In this document: in pieces, positions 53,925-63,223 of the stretch
Numbering within the stretch: the first letter of the stretch is position 1
Layout of the letters: each line of letters opens with the position of its first letter
Assembly: GCA_964574325.1 (NCBI GenBank)
Contig: CAZNMY010000015.1
Location: 1 to 64,000, forward strand
DNA length: 64,000 bases
DNA from: CAMDPA01 sp964574325
GTDB taxonomy: Bacteria; Pseudomonadota; Alphaproteobacteria; Rhizobiales; Hyphomicrobiaceae
Reading direction: 5' to 3'
Translations under genes and position numbers: made by a program
Notes under the pieces: generated by a model
Database searches by the model: none
The model's input: the letters and a program-made list of their open reading frames with translations, nothing else
What the model was told of the DNA's origin: nothing

Positions 53925-55136
53925 CTACACCTGCTCAGCCGCCTGGAACACCTTGGCGCGCGCGCGGGCCTCGAGGGCGGGCAGCACCTCGTTGCCGAAC
54001 AGGCGCAGGTTGTCGGCGGTGTCTTCGTGGCCGAGATTGCCGCCCTGCATCATCAGCATGAGATGGCCGAGGCCGCCGATGCCGTCGGTGAAGCGCTCGA
54101 TCTGCTTCACCACCTTGTCGGGCGTGCCGCAGAACAGCAGGCCGATGTCGATCAGCTCGTCGATCGAGGCGTTGATCGGCTGGATCATCTTGCCATCAGG
54201 CGAGGCGATGGGGCGGATCGCGCGCGGGTTCGACGGCTTCGTGCGCAGCATCCGCACGAGCGCGTCGTTGGAGAAGTAGCCCGGCGGTTGCTTGAAGGGC
54301 GGTGCGACTTGTGCGGTCGTCCTGATGTAGTCGACGATCGGCTCCGCGCGGCGGCGCGCCTCGGCGTCCGTGGATGCGGTTGCGGCGAGCGCCAGATAAG
54401 CGAGGCGGTCGACGGGGATCTCGCTGCCGCGGCCGGTGGCGCGCCAGCCTTCGGCATAAGCCTTGTGCAATTCCTTCGTCGCGCCGAAGCCGCCGAGGAA
54501 GCTCGCGATGACGTAGCCGCGCCGGCCGAGATCGCGGGCGTTGCCGGGGCTGCCCGTCGTCACCCACACGGGCGGGTGGGGCTGCTGCATCGGGCGCGGC
54601 CAGACGTTGATGTTACGGTGATGAAAGAACTCGCCCTCGAAGTTGAAAGGGCCGTCGTGCGTGGTCATCGCCTTGATGATGATGTCGTGCGATTCCCAGA
54701 AGCGGTCCATGAAGCGCAGCGGATTGGAATTCGCCGGCGTGATCTCGTAGGGGATGCCCTTGACGAAGCCCATCTCGAGACGTCCGCCGGAGATCACGTC
54801 GATCATCGACAGTTCCTCGGCGATGCGCACGGGATCGTTGCGGTTCGCGATGGGCACGCCGAGGATGAGGATGCGCGCCTTCTTTGTAATGCGCGCGAGA
54901 ATGCCGAGGACGACGGTTGCCGAGGACGTGATGCACGTCGCGGTCTGGTGGTGCTCGTTGACCATCAGATCGAGGCCGACTTCATCGGCGATCGCCCATT
55001 CGTCGAGGTAGCGATTGTAGAGCTTGTGCGCCTCTTCAGGCCGGCACAACTGGTTGGGGAGCGTGACGCGCAGCGTCGGGCGGTCGAGCGACCAGGCTTC
55101 GGGGTAGGGCTGCTCGGAAAAATGATAGATGCGCAT
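53925..55136 (-). CDS. LLM class flavin-dependent monooxygenase
   Basis: This 403-residue bacterial-luciferase-like enzyme uses reduced flavin and oxygen. N-terminal MRIYHFSEQPYPEAW, the early 'DEWAIADEVGLDLMVNEHHQT' (His and Tyr region), 'ILILGVPIANRNDPVRIAEELSMIDVISGGRLEMGF' and 'VWVTTGSPGNARDLGRRGY' are all family signatures of TIM-barrel LLM oxidoreductases. It is the last gene of a minus-strand unit with the hydrolase (11 bases upstream) and the cupin; the three together suggest oxidative degradation of an organic compound. Confidence 0.88.
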   Translation of the reverse strand: MRIYHFSEQPYPEAWSLDRPTLRVTLPNQLCRPEEAHKLYNRYLDEWAIADEVGLDLMVNEHHQTATCITSSATVVLGILARITKKARILILGVPIANRNDPVRIAEELSMIDVISGGRLEMGFVKGIPYEITPANSNPLRFMDRFWESHDIIIKAMTTHDGPFNFEGEFFHHRNINVWPRPMQQPHPPVWVTTGSPGNARDLGRRGYVIASFLGGFGATKELHKAYAEGWRATGRGSEIPVDRLAYLALAATASTDAEARRRAEPIVDYIRTTAQVAPPFKQPPGYFSNDALVRMLRTKPSNPRAIRPIASPDGKMIQPINASIDELIDIGLLFCGTPDKVVKQIERFTDGIGGLGHLMLMMQGGNLGHEDTADNLRLFGNEVLPALEARARAKVFQAAEQV

Positions 55137-55147
55137 AATCGTGTGCC

Positions 55148-55978
55148 TCAGCGATGAGCCGGCGTCGTCGCTGCAGCGGGCAGCGTGTCGATGAATTTCG
55201 CGATTGCTGCGAGCGTGGCCGCGGGTTGCTCGACGTGGGGCAGGTGGCCGGCGCGTTCGATCTTCTCGAGGCGGGCGCCGGGGATCTTCTCGGCAAGCAT
55301 TGCGGCGACTGTCGGGGCGACGATGCGATCGTCCGAGCCGCGCAGAACTAGAGTCGGTGCGGAGATGCGATGGAGCCGGCGGGCGAGCTTGGGGTCGTGC
55401 ATGTAGGGCTGCCAGACGAAACGGGCGAGGGCTTCGCGGGCGCGCACGCGATCGGTGACGGCCGCCTCGGGCAGCTCGGTGTGATCGACCTGGAAGCGCG
55501 CGGGATCGGCGAAGGCGAGCTTGACGAGGTCGGCTTCGGTGTGGGCGAACAGGTCGACGTAATCGCGCGCATCGCGGTTGCCGGCCTTGACGCCCATCGG
55601 GCCGATCAGGACGAGCCCGGCGATGCGCTGGCAGGATTTGATCGCCATCTGGGCGGCGACATAGGCGCCGAGCGAGGCAGCGACGATCGTCACGTCCTTC
55701 GCTGACTTGTCGTTGGCGAGAATGTGCTCGACGAGGTCGAGGTAGAGATAGGAGAGGTCGTCGGCCGTTGTCAGGTGATTGGCGGCGTCGTGCTTGCCGA
55801 AGCCGGGATGCACCGGCGCCGATACGCGTCCAAGTTTGGCAAGACCGGACGCGAACGCCGCGTCCGATGCCAGCCAGATGCCGGCGGAGAGAAACACGAT
55901 GTTGCGGCCGGAGCCCGAGACCGAGAGATCCAAGGGTTGCCCCAGAAGCTCCACTGTCGACTTCGCCGGCTCGGACAT
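55148..55978 (-). CDS. Alpha/beta-fold hydrolase
   Basis: This 276-residue serine hydrolase has the nucleophile elbow in VAASLGAYVAAQM (S-x-G with Ala before Ser instead of Gly), the acid in LRGSDDRIVAP, and the catalytic histidine in GHLPHVEQP. The oxyanion HG motif of classic lipases is replaced by 'HPGFGKHDAANH'. The substrate is unknown; C-C or ester bond cleavage of a ring-fission product is the usual job in such operons. The ATG follows the cupin stop by 43 bases, and the stop is 11 bases before the LLM gene. Confidence 0.86.
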   Translation of the reverse strand: MSEPAKSTVELLGQPLDLSVSGSGRNIVFLSAGIWLASDAAFASGLAKLGRVSAPVHPGFGKHDAANHLTTADDLSYLYLDLVEHILANDKSAKDVTIVAASLGAYVAAQMAIKSCQRIAGLVLIGPMGVKAGNRDARDYVDLFAHTEADLVKLAFADPARFQVDHTELPEAAVTDRVRAREALARFVWQPYMHDPKLARRLHRISAPTLVLRGSDDRIVAPTVAAMLAEKIPGARLEKIERAGHLPHVEQPAATLAAIAKFIDTLPAAATTPAHR

Positions 55979-56021
55979 ACTCGCGTTTCTCCCTGCTTGC
56001 GGTGCGTGCGCCGTTTCCTGA

Positions 56022-57284
56022 TCAGCCCGCCGCGCTCGAGGGCAGTTGCTGATCGGCCTTGCGCCAGTTGTGGTACTTCTCGGGCACCTCGAACCACTCC
56101 GGCTTCATGCGGCTCTCGACGCCGTTCTTCTTCAGGATCGCCTCGTATTCCTTGCGGATGTACGGGTCCTCGAACCAGTAGGGGATCGCGGTGCCGCCTT
56201 CCTGCAGTTCCATGCCGGTGTAGTCGATGTGCTTCTGGCCGGGAGGACCGGGATCGCGGCCGGGGTTGTGCGGGCCGAACCACGCGGTGAGGCGGAACGG
56301 CTCGTTCCCCACTGAGTAATGGCCGTGATACCAGCGCGCGCCGCCGGGGGCTGCCGTGACGAGGCCGAACTGCTCGTAGTCGACTTTGCGGACTTCCTTC
56401 TCGTTGCCGTCCTTCCAGGGCGTCTCGCCGGCCCGCTCGGGCCACGAATAGGTGTAGCCCTTGCCCTTCAGGCAGATCAGCACGGCAGCCGAGGTGTGCG
56501 CGTGCAGTTTCGAATAGCGGCCGAGCTCGTGCTGGCCGATCCAGTAGTAGAACTGGTTGTTGGTCATGAACGGCTCGACCCGGCGCCAGCCGACCGAGCG
56601 GCGGTTGTCGAGCGGCAGGTCGCAGTTGATCACGTCGGGGATGAAGTTGGTGCGGCGCATGGCGAGGCCGCGCACGGGATCGGGCTCGATGTCGTCCTTG
56701 TACTTGAAGAAGTCGTCGGCGCCGGAGAAGCGATCGCGGAACACGAACGGGTTCTCGAACACGGCGGGGACCGAGTTGATCATGTTGAGAACGTTGGGCG
56801 CGGTCGTGCCGGCGATCAGCACGGCGGGTGAGGACGTGGCGTTGACGATGCGGTGCATGGCGTTCATCGGGATCGAGAACATCGAGCCCTTCTGCCACTC
56901 GAAGGTATGACGCTTGCTGTCGCCTTCGTGCCAGACCTCGGTGGAGCCGCGGCCGTCCACGACGAGGAAGATCTCCTCGTACATATGCTTTTCGGGGTTG
57001 AGCGCGCCGCGGGCGGGCACCTCGACGACGTACATGCCCCACTTGGTCTCGGTGCCGTAGAGCTGGACGTAGGTGCCGCGGCCGCCGGTGCGCTTCCAGG
57101 GGGCGAGCGGCAGGTCGAGCACGGTGCGGACGCCGTTGCCGCGGAAGCAGGGAATACCCTCGCTCTCCATGAACGCGTCGTACGGTGTCGGCTGCTTCTT
57201 GAACTCGCCGAACCCTGCCCGCTTCATGCCGGACGGTTCGTGCCAGTGTACGCCGTCATGCTTGCCGGGGGTGTCGTGAGCCAT
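56022..57284 (-). CDS. Double-cupin protein, probable ring-cleavage type dioxygenase
   Basis: This 420-residue bicupin shows one domain around EKHMYEEIFLVVDGRG...HTFEWQKGSMFSIP and a second around LHAHTSAAVLICLKGKGYTYSW...GGARWYHGHYSVG, each with a set of His/Glu ligands for a metal. The overall layout resembles gentisate 1,2-dioxygenase-type bicupins, but no key residue set is diagnostic here. It is the first gene of a cupin-hydrolase-LLM operon. The ATG at 57284 lies behind GAGGAA; longer in-frame upstream sequence is not real. Confidence 0.78.
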   Translation of the reverse strand: MAHDTPGKHDGVHWHEPSGMKRAGFGEFKKQPTPYDAFMESEGIPCFRGNGVRTVLDLPLAPWKRTGGRGTYVQLYGTETKWGMYVVEVPARGALNPEKHMYEEIFLVVDGRGSTEVWHEGDSKRHTFEWQKGSMFSIPMNAMHRIVNATSSPAVLIAGTTAPNVLNMINSVPAVFENPFVFRDRFSGADDFFKYKDDIEPDPVRGLAMRRTNFIPDVINCDLPLDNRRSVGWRRVEPFMTNNQFYYWIGQHELGRYSKLHAHTSAAVLICLKGKGYTYSWPERAGETPWKDGNEKEVRKVDYEQFGLVTAAPGGARWYHGHYSVGNEPFRLTAWFGPHNPGRDPGPPGQKHIDYTGMELQEGGTAIPYWFEDPYIRKEYEAILKKNGVESRMKPEWFEVPEKYHNWRKADQQLPSSAAG

Positions 57285-57562
57285 GGGGGATTCCTCGCCG
57301 TCATTAGAGACTATCGTCGTAGTGAAGTGCGCTGGGCACGGGGGGAGTGTCAAGAGTTGCGGCGGAGAGAGGGACACCGTTGCGCCGCACTTCGGGCGGA
57401 TCGGCCGTTTGGACGTATGCGCCGTTGGCTTCGCGCCTTGCAAGCGCCCAACACTTTGAGCATGGTGAATACACGGTAGGCGCACCCGGTTCCGTGTCGA
57501 TCCATGGTGTCGACAGGGGGCCGCCGGTGCGGGAAATTTTGCCAGCGTCGAGGAGCGTACCG

Positions 57563-59011
57563 ATGGACCAGGAGGCCTGGAACCAGATCTACAATGATCT
57601 GGAAAGGGACATGGCGGGGCTGGCCAAGCGTGACGGCGGCGGCTCTGACCTCGATGTCATCCTCGCGATCGACAGGGCGCGCTTCGCGATGGAGCGCGGC
57701 GACACCGACGAGGCGATCGCGCTGATCCAGGAGGTGAAGCAGCGGTTGCGTAGCGGCGATGGCGCGGTGACGCGGAGCAGGGGGTCTTCGGCGGGCATCG
57801 ACCGGCTCGAGGCGCTCGAGGACAACCTGCATTCGACGACACGGCTCGGCTCTGCCCGGCTCGAGATCGTGGGCGAAGAGGAAGAGGAGCCGACGCGCGC
57901 GGCGAGCCAGAACACCAAGGTCAACAAATCGATCAAGTTCGATGAGGTGGAGGACGAAATCCTGCGGATGTGGAGTTCGTGCAAGATCCGCCCGGAGAAG
58001 GCCGGTGCGGTGCGCCGCGAGGCCGACCGGGTCGTGCAGAACCGTAAAGTCTACGAGGCGATCTCGGCGAGGACCCAGGTGCCGTGGTGGTTCATCGGCC
58101 TCATTCACGGCATGGAATGCTCGTTCTCGCTCGCCAAGCACCTCCACAACGGCGACAGCCTGAAAGCGCGAACGTGGCAAGTGCCGGCCGGACGGCCGAA
58201 AGACGGCAGTCCGCCGTTCACGTTCGAGGCGAGCGCTGTCGATGCGCTGCACGTCGACGGTTTCGCCGGTAAGACAGACTGGCAGCTCGCCATGGTGCTG
58301 TACCGGCTCGAACGCTACAACGGCTTCGGGTATCGCAGGAAATTCGGGTTCGCCTCGCCCTACCTGTGGAGCTACACGCACCACTTCTCGTCCGGCAAAT
58401 ATGTGAAGGACGGTGTGTTCGATGCGAATGCGACGTCCAAGCAGTGCGGTGCGGCCGCGATGCTGAAGGATCTCGTACAGCGCGGCGTGGTGACGGTGGA
58501 CGAGAAGAAGCCCGAGCCGGTGGTGGCGGTCGCGCCCAAGCCGACTGTTGTGGCGACGCCGGGTCCGGCGACAGTTCAAACGCCGGCGCCCCCAGCCGCC
58601 CCGGTCGCGGCACCGGAGGTGGCAGCCGCACCGGTGCCTCCGTCGGCTCCCCTTTCGGCCCCTGCTTCGCCGCCAGCGCCTTCAGTTGCGGAACCTCCGG
58701 TCGCGGCACCTGTGCCCGCCGCAACGCCGACCGGACCGGTCGCTGCACCGGGTGTTGCCCCGGCCGCCGCACCTGCGCCAGTTCCAGCCGCTGCTGCGCC
58801 TCAGGCGGCACCAGTTTCGCTTGCGCCCGCTGCAGCCCCGGTCCCGATAGCACCGGTTCCAGCGGCGGCACCGGTTCCCGTGCAGGCGGTACCTGCGGTC
58901 GTTCCGGCTTCTTCCCCGCCATCGGCGCCGACACCGGGTGCACCGTCGGCAGGCGCTGTGTCTCCGGCAGTCGCGGCAGCGCTCGCGGAACTCGCGAAGC
59001 GGTCGAAGTAG
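57563..59011 (+). CDS. Lysozyme-like putative peptidoglycan hydrolase with Pro/Ala-rich tail
   Basis: This 482-residue protein starts at an ATG behind GAGGAG. The first 125 residues are acidic and helical (DQEAWNQIYNDLERDMAGLAK). The domain at about 140-310 (VPWWFIGLIHGMECSFSLAKHL, 'YRLERYNGFGYRRKFGFASPYLWSYTHHFSSGKYVKDG', SKQCGAAAMLKDL) looks like the lysozyme-like fold of phage and bacterial N-acetylmuramidases, with a candidate catalytic Glu in HGMEC. The remainder is a 150-residue Pro/Ala/Val repeat. No signal peptide is seen, so export or release by lysis is unclear. Confidence 0.65.
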   Translation: MDQEAWNQIYNDLERDMAGLAKRDGGGSDLDVILAIDRARFAMERGDTDEAIALIQEVKQRLRSGDGAVTRSRGSSAGIDRLEALEDNLHSTTRLGSARLEIVGEEEEEPTRAASQNTKVNKSIKFDEVEDEILRMWSSCKIRPEKAGAVRREADRVVQNRKVYEAISARTQVPWWFIGLIHGMECSFSLAKHLHNGDSLKARTWQVPAGRPKDGSPPFTFEASAVDALHVDGFAGKTDWQLAMVLYRLERYNGFGYRRKFGFASPYLWSYTHHFSSGKYVKDGVFDANATSKQCGAAAMLKDLVQRGVVTVDEKKPEPVVAVAPKPTVVATPGPATVQTPAPPAAPVAAPEVAAAPVPPSAPLSAPASPPAPSVAEPPVAAPVPAATPTGPVAAPGVAPAAAPAPVPAAAAPQAAPVSLAPAAAPVPIAPVPAAAPVPVQAVPAVVPASSPPSAPTPGAPSAGAVSPAVAAALAELAKRSK

Positions 59012-59032
59012 GGTCGTGCCGCTGTGGCGGGA

Positions 59033-59824
59033 TCAGCGCGGGGGATACCAGGCGGGTTTGCGGCGTTCGAGGAAGGCGGCGACGCCTTCCAGCGCTTCAG
59101 GCGTCGCGAAGGTATCGATGTTGGCGTGATGCTCGCGGGCGGCGCGAAGCTCGTCCATGATGCCGGGGTAGGCGCGGTTCAGGTGGGCCTTGAGTTCGGC
59201 TTGTGCGCCGGGGGCGCCGAGCAGGAATGCTTCGATCGCGGCGTCGAGTGCTTTTGCCACGTCGCCTGCGGCGTGAACCTCGTCGACCAGCCCTGAGCGG
59301 AGGGCGTCGGCCGCCGCCAAGCGCGTGCCCGAAAGTGCGAGCCGGCGATACGCGCGCAGACCGATCGCGCGGATGAGCACCGGGGCGACGCCGACCGGGG
59401 CGACGCCACTGCGGATCTGCGGCAGCGAGAAGAACGCGGTGTCTTCGGCAAGGACCATGTCGCAGCAGGCGACGAGGGCTACCGCGCCTCCGACGCAGGC
59501 GCCTTGGACGACGGCGATGGTCGGCTTGGTGAAGCGCTCCAGCAGCATGAAGACGTCGATGAAGCCGGTGTGCTTGACGTCGGTGTGTTTCGCGTCGCTG
59601 CCTGCGCCGCTGGGTTTTGACATGTCGGCGCCGGACGAGAAGTGCTTGCCGGCTGCCCGCAGGACAATGAGGCGGACGCCCGGATCAGCGTCGAGGCTAT
59701 TCAGCGTGTGGGTCAACTCGTCCAGCATGGCCTGATCGAAGGCGTTCATGTGATCTGGGCGATCGAGTGTGATCGTGGCTGCGCCGCGGGGAGAAGTTTC
59801 GCAGCGGATGGTCGTGAGCTTCAT
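59033..59824 (-). CDS. Enoyl-CoA hydratase/isomerase
   Basis: This 263-residue crotonase-fold protein hydrates or isomerises enoyl-CoA. The two oxyanion-hole motifs are AAGKHFSSGADMS and CVGGAVALVACCDMVLAED; the latter has GG at the N-terminus of the helix. The acidic residues used by hydratases are in the expected loops but not fully certain, so isomerase or another crotonase activity is possible. It is convergent to the lysozyme-like gene and shares its strand with the GCS2 ligase 54 bases upstream. Confidence 0.88.
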   Translation of the reverse strand: MKLTTIRCETSPRGAATITLDRPDHMNAFDQAMLDELTHTLNSLDADPGVRLIVLRAAGKHFSSGADMSKPSGAGSDAKHTDVKHTGFIDVFMLLERFTKPTIAVVQGACVGGAVALVACCDMVLAEDTAFFSLPQIRSGVAPVGVAPVLIRAIGLRAYRRLALSGTRLAAADALRSGLVDEVHAAGDVAKALDAAIEAFLLGAPGAQAELKAHLNRAYPGIMDELRAAREHHANIDTFATPEALEGVAAFLERRKPAWYPPR

Positions 59825-59878
59825 GGCGGCGTTCCGTTCCGGTCTGCGCGTTCCTGTCCGATGGACGTGGGGCCGGAC

Positions 59879-61012
59879 CTACGATGCCGGCCGCGTCTCT
59901 GCGATCAGTTCGTCTACGACGTCGACGAGGCCGGCGCTCGCGGCTTTGCCTGCCGCGATCGCCGATGAGAACGTCGCGAGCTGGCGGTCGGCGCTCGTGC
60001 CGGCTGCGACGATGGCGCGGGTATGCTCGATCTCGGCGGTACAACCCAGTGCGTCGGCGTCTTCCGCGACCAGCGCCAGCAACTCGTCGAGCAGTGTCGC
60101 GAACGGGACGAGCTTGCCCTTGCCGAAGTCGAACAGCTTACCGCTCGCGCCGTAGCGCTGGGCGCGCCACCGGTTCTCTTCCAGCAGGAAGACGGGGTAG
60201 GTGCGCCAGCTCAGGTTCTGGCGGCGCTGGCGCCACAACATCCGGCAGGTGCAGACATAGAGCGCGGCGACGGCCAGCGCATCGGCGGGCCGCGTGCACA
60301 CGTCGGTGACGCGCATTTCGAGCGTGGGATAGCGGGATGAAGGGCGAATGTCCCACCAGATCTTGCTCGCGTCTTCGATCACGTTCTCGCCGGTGAGCAC
60401 GTCGACGATACCCTGGTATTCGTCCCAGCTCGACAAGCGGCCGGGGAGACCGGTGCGCGGCAACTCCCGCATCATCGCGAGACGGTAGCTCTTGAGGCCC
60501 GTGTTTTCGCCCTCCCAGAACGGCGAGGAGGTCGAGAGGACCAGCAGATGCGGCAGGAAATAGCGCATCTGGTTCATCAGATCGATGCGCAATTCGGGAT
60601 CTTCGATCCCGACGTGGACGTGCATGCCGCAGATCGCCAGCCGCCGGGCGACACCGGCGAGGTCGTTGGCGAGGCTCTGGTAGCGGGTCTTGTCGGTGGG
60701 GGAGACGGACGCGGCCGAACCGAACGGGTGGGTGGCGGCAGCGATCGGGGCGAGGCCGTGATCGGCTGCCAGCCGGGAGATCGTCGTGCGCAGGCGGACG
60801 AGATCGTCGCGGGCGTCGCCGATGCGGGTCACAGGGCGGGTGCCGACCTCGATCTGGGATCGGAGAAATTCGGGGCTGAACTGGCTGCCGAGCGCGGCTT
60901 CGCAGGCGCTCATCAGCTCGGGCGGAGCGGGGGCAAGGTTTCTGCTCGCGATATCAACGAGGTGATATTCCTCCTCGATCCCGAAAGTGAAACTGGGCTC
61001 GGAAACGGCCAT
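59879..61012 (-). CDS. GCS2 family carboxylate-amine ligase (YbdK-like)
   Basis: This 377-residue glutamate-cysteine ligase-like enzyme begins at MAVSEPSFTFGIEEEYHLVD, the family N-terminus with the ATP-grasp-like Glu-Glu-Glu motif, and contains CGMHVHVGIEDPELRIDLMNQ, 'WWDIRPSSRYPTLEMRVTDVCTRPADAL' and the C-terminal GLVDVVDELI. YbdK has weak gamma-glutamylcysteine ligase activity; the physiological reaction is unknown. An in-frame start 45 codons upstream is rejected because that region is unlike the family. Confidence 0.88.
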   Translation of the reverse strand: MAVSEPSFTFGIEEEYHLVDIASRNLAPAPPELMSACEAALGSQFSPEFLRSQIEVGTRPVTRIGDARDDLVRLRTTISRLAADHGLAPIAAATHPFGSAASVSPTDKTRYQSLANDLAGVARRLAICGMHVHVGIEDPELRIDLMNQMRYFLPHLLVLSTSSPFWEGENTGLKSYRLAMMRELPRTGLPGRLSSWDEYQGIVDVLTGENVIEDASKIWWDIRPSSRYPTLEMRVTDVCTRPADALAVAALYVCTCRMLWRQRRQNLSWRTYPVFLLEENRWRAQRYGASGKLFDFGKGKLVPFATLLDELLALVAEDADALGCTAEIEHTRAIVAAGTSADRQLATFSSAIAAGKAASAGLVDVVDELIAETRPAS

Positions 61013-61118
61013 TTGTTTTTCCCTGCGCAGGAGTGTCGGCCGTGCCACAGCCGTCATAGTCGCGGCGTAGTTCATGGCGTAAGGTGAGCAACCTAAGCCC
61101 AAGCATGGAGACCGGACA

Positions 61119-61445
61119 ATGCCGCAGCAAGCCACCGACATTTTCAATGTGATCTGGTCTTACCTGTCGCAGCTCGACCGTGGTCTCGTGATCATGTTGG
61201 TCAACGGTCTGATCGCTGGGTGGCTGGCCGGACAGATCCTCGGTGGCGGTGGTCTCCTGCGCAATCTCGTCGTCGGCGTGATCGGTGCGTTCGTCGGCGG
61301 CGCCATGGTGAAATACGGCCTGCTCAATCTGCCCGCGTCCGTCACCAATGTGACCAACTCCGTGCCCTATGGCACGCAGATCCTGATTTCGACCATCGGC
61401 GCCATGATCGTCGTCCTGATCGCCCGTTTCCTCGGACGAAGCTAG
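61119..61445 (+). CDS. GlsB/YeaQ/YmgE family stress-response membrane protein
   Basis: This 108-residue protein has three hydrophobic helices with the small Gly-rich motif LIAGWLAGQILGGGGLLRNLVVGVIGAFVGG, the pattern of transglycosylase-associated GlsB proteins, and a C-terminal GTQILISTIGAMIVVLIARF. Members are induced by envelope or osmotic stress and have no proven biochemical activity. The N-terminus overlaps the region divergent from the GCS2 gene. Confidence 0.88.
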   Translation: MPQQATDIFNVIWSYLSQLDRGLVIMLVNGLIAGWLAGQILGGGGLLRNLVVGVIGAFVGGAMVKYGLLNLPASVTNVTNSVPYGTQILISTIGAMIVVLIARFLGRS

Positions 61446-61472
61446 TTTTTCGCCTCATTCACAACATTCAAG

Positions 61473-61570
61473 CGGTTGCCATCCCGGTGCTCGTCACCGG
61501 ATCCATCCCGTAGCCAACGCAGGCGGTTGTTGTCGGCTGGACCCCGGCAACAAGTGCCGGGGTGACATCG
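61473..61570. repeat. Dispersed palindromic intergenic repeat, family A copy 2
   Basis: This copy shares the GCGGTTG(T/C)CATCCCGGTG...TCACCGG opening and the CCCGGCAACAAGTGCCGGG hairpin with the copy at 71-168. It lies between the GlsB-type gene and lipA. The 100-base unit carries no frame and is a REP-type element. Confidence 0.75.
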
Positions 61571-61674
61571 GGTTGTCTTTGCATGAATTCGGACACGAGG
61601 TCGCCTGAAGTCGAGGGCTGCCATGCACGGTGTCGCGCTGGCGGAGCAGCGCGTTTGCGCCTAAATAGGCGGTC

Positions 61675-62619
61675 ATGGTCACCCTGATCGACAATACCAA
61701 GCCGCGGCATCCCGAGAAGGCCAACCGGCCCGATACGCCCGTGCTGCCCAAACCGGATTGGATCCGGGTCAAGGCGCCGGTCTCGCCGGAGTACGAGCGC
61801 ACGCGCGCGATCGTCCGGGACAACAAGCTCACCACCGTTTGCGAAGAGGCGGGCTGCCCGAACATCGGGGAGTGCTGGACGCAGCGGCACGCCACCATGA
61901 TGATCATGGGCGAGATCTGCACGCGCGCCTGCTCGTTCTGCAACGTGGCGACGGGCAAGCCGCTGCCACTGGATGCCGACGAGCCCGAGAACGTCGCCAA
62001 TGCGGTGGCCAAGCTCGGTCTCGCGCATGTCGTGATCACGTCGGTCGACCGGGACGATCTCGAGGACGGTGGTGCTGCTCATTTCGCAGCCGTGATCCGT
62101 GCGATCCGTGCGCGCGGGCCGGAGACGACGATCGAGGTTCTGACCCCTGATTTTCTGCGCAAGCCCGGCGCGCTCGAAGTGGTCGTCGAGGCGCGGCCCG
62201 ACGTGTTCAACCACAATCTCGAAACGGTCCCCGGCCTCTATCTCAAGATCCGGCCGGGCGCGCGGTACTTTCATTCGCTGCGGCTGCTGCAACGGGTGAA
62301 AGAACTCGATCCCACGATGTTCACGAAGTCCGGCATCATGGTCGGGCTCGGCGAGACGCGCGAGGACGTGCTGCAGGTGATGGACGACATGCGCTCGGCC
62401 GACATCGATTTTCTGACGATCGGCCAGTACCTTCAGCCCACGCGCAAGCACGCCGAGGTGAAGTCCTTCGTGACGCCGGACGAGTTCAAGGCGTTCGAGC
62501 GCACGGCACTGAGCAAGGGCTTCCTGATCGTGGCGTCGAGTCCGCTCACGCGCTCGTCCTACCACGCTGATGCCGACTTCGCGCGGATGAAGGCGGCGCG
62601 GGTGGCTGCCCAGGGTTGA
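61675..62619 (+). CDS. lipA: Lipoyl synthase
   Basis: This 314-residue radical-SAM enzyme inserts two sulfurs into octanoyl groups of lipoyl domains. The auxiliary cluster cysteines are in CEEAGCPNIGEC, the SAM cluster in CTRACSFCNV, and the C-terminal RSSYHADAD arginine-serine-serine motif (R-S-S-Y) holds the auxiliary cluster's fourth ligand Ser. The start ATG at 61675 has no strong ribosome site. It is followed by the COQ10-like gene, a conserved arrangement in Rhizobiales. Confidence 0.97.
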   Translation: MVTLIDNTKPRHPEKANRPDTPVLPKPDWIRVKAPVSPEYERTRAIVRDNKLTTVCEEAGCPNIGECWTQRHATMMIMGEICTRACSFCNVATGKPLPLDADEPENVANAVAKLGLAHVVITSVDRDDLEDGGAAHFAAVIRAIRARGPETTIEVLTPDFLRKPGALEVVVEARPDVFNHNLETVPGLYLKIRPGARYFHSLRLLQRVKELDPTMFTKSGIMVGLGETREDVLQVMDDMRSADIDFLTIGQYLQPTRKHAEVKSFVTPDEFKAFERTALSKGFLIVASSPLTRSSYHADADFARMKAARVAAQG

Positions 62620-62736
62620 GGAAGGGGTCCAGGACCGGGGTGGGGGCCGGGGAATCCCCGTGGTGTTTCGCCACGATGGAACGGCCGCGAGAATCCACGA
62701 TATAACTCTTGTGGATCAGTCGCCCAGGGCCAGGAA

Positions 62737-63213
62737 ATGCCGAGCTTCGCAACCAAGCGCCGTGTGCCCTACTCGCCGCGCCAGATGTACGACCTCGTGG
62801 CCGACATCGAGCGCTATCCGGAGTTCCTGCCGCTGTGCGAGGGGCTGACCCTGCGCTCGCGCGAGGAAAAGCCGGATCGCACGATCATGGTCGCGACCAT
62901 GGTGGCCGGCTATCAGGCGATCCGCGAGAGTTTCACCACGCGCGTGACGCTGCTGCCGGACGATCAGAAAGTGCTCGTCGAGTATCTCGACGGGCCGTTC
63001 AAGAGGCTCGAAAATCGCTGGACTTTCAAGCCTCTATCTGGCGGTGGCTGCGATGTCGATTTCTATATCGACTATGAGCTCAAGTCGCTCATGCTGGGGA
63101 TCCTTGTGGGCGCCGTGTTCGACAAGGCGTTCCGCAAGTTCTCCGAAGCGTTCGAGACGCGCGCGCGGGCGGTGTACGGCCGCGACCTCGGGGTGTCCGC
63201 GCAGTCGGTCTGA
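62737..63213 (+). CDS. COQ10/RatA-type coenzyme Q-binding START domain protein
   Basis: This 158-residue protein has the START/polyketide cyclase fold: PYSPRQMYDLVADIERYPEFLPLCEG, 'RESFTTRVTLLPDDQKVLVEYLDGPFKRLENRWTF' and CDVDFYIDYELKSLMLGI. In mitochondria and alphaproteobacteria this family binds ubiquinone and supports its synthesis or transfer; the gamma-proteobacterial members are called RatA. Here, with lipA, a role in quinone handling is the better reading. Its stop is 10 bases from the convergent intradiol dioxygenase. Confidence 0.9.
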   Translation: MPSFATKRRVPYSPRQMYDLVADIERYPEFLPLCEGLTLRSREEKPDRTIMVATMVAGYQAIRESFTTRVTLLPDDQKVLVEYLDGPFKRLENRWTFKPLSGGGCDVDFYIDYELKSLMLGILVGAVFDKAFRKFSEAFETRARAVYGRDLGVSAQSV

Positions 63214-63223
63214 GGCGCCGATG

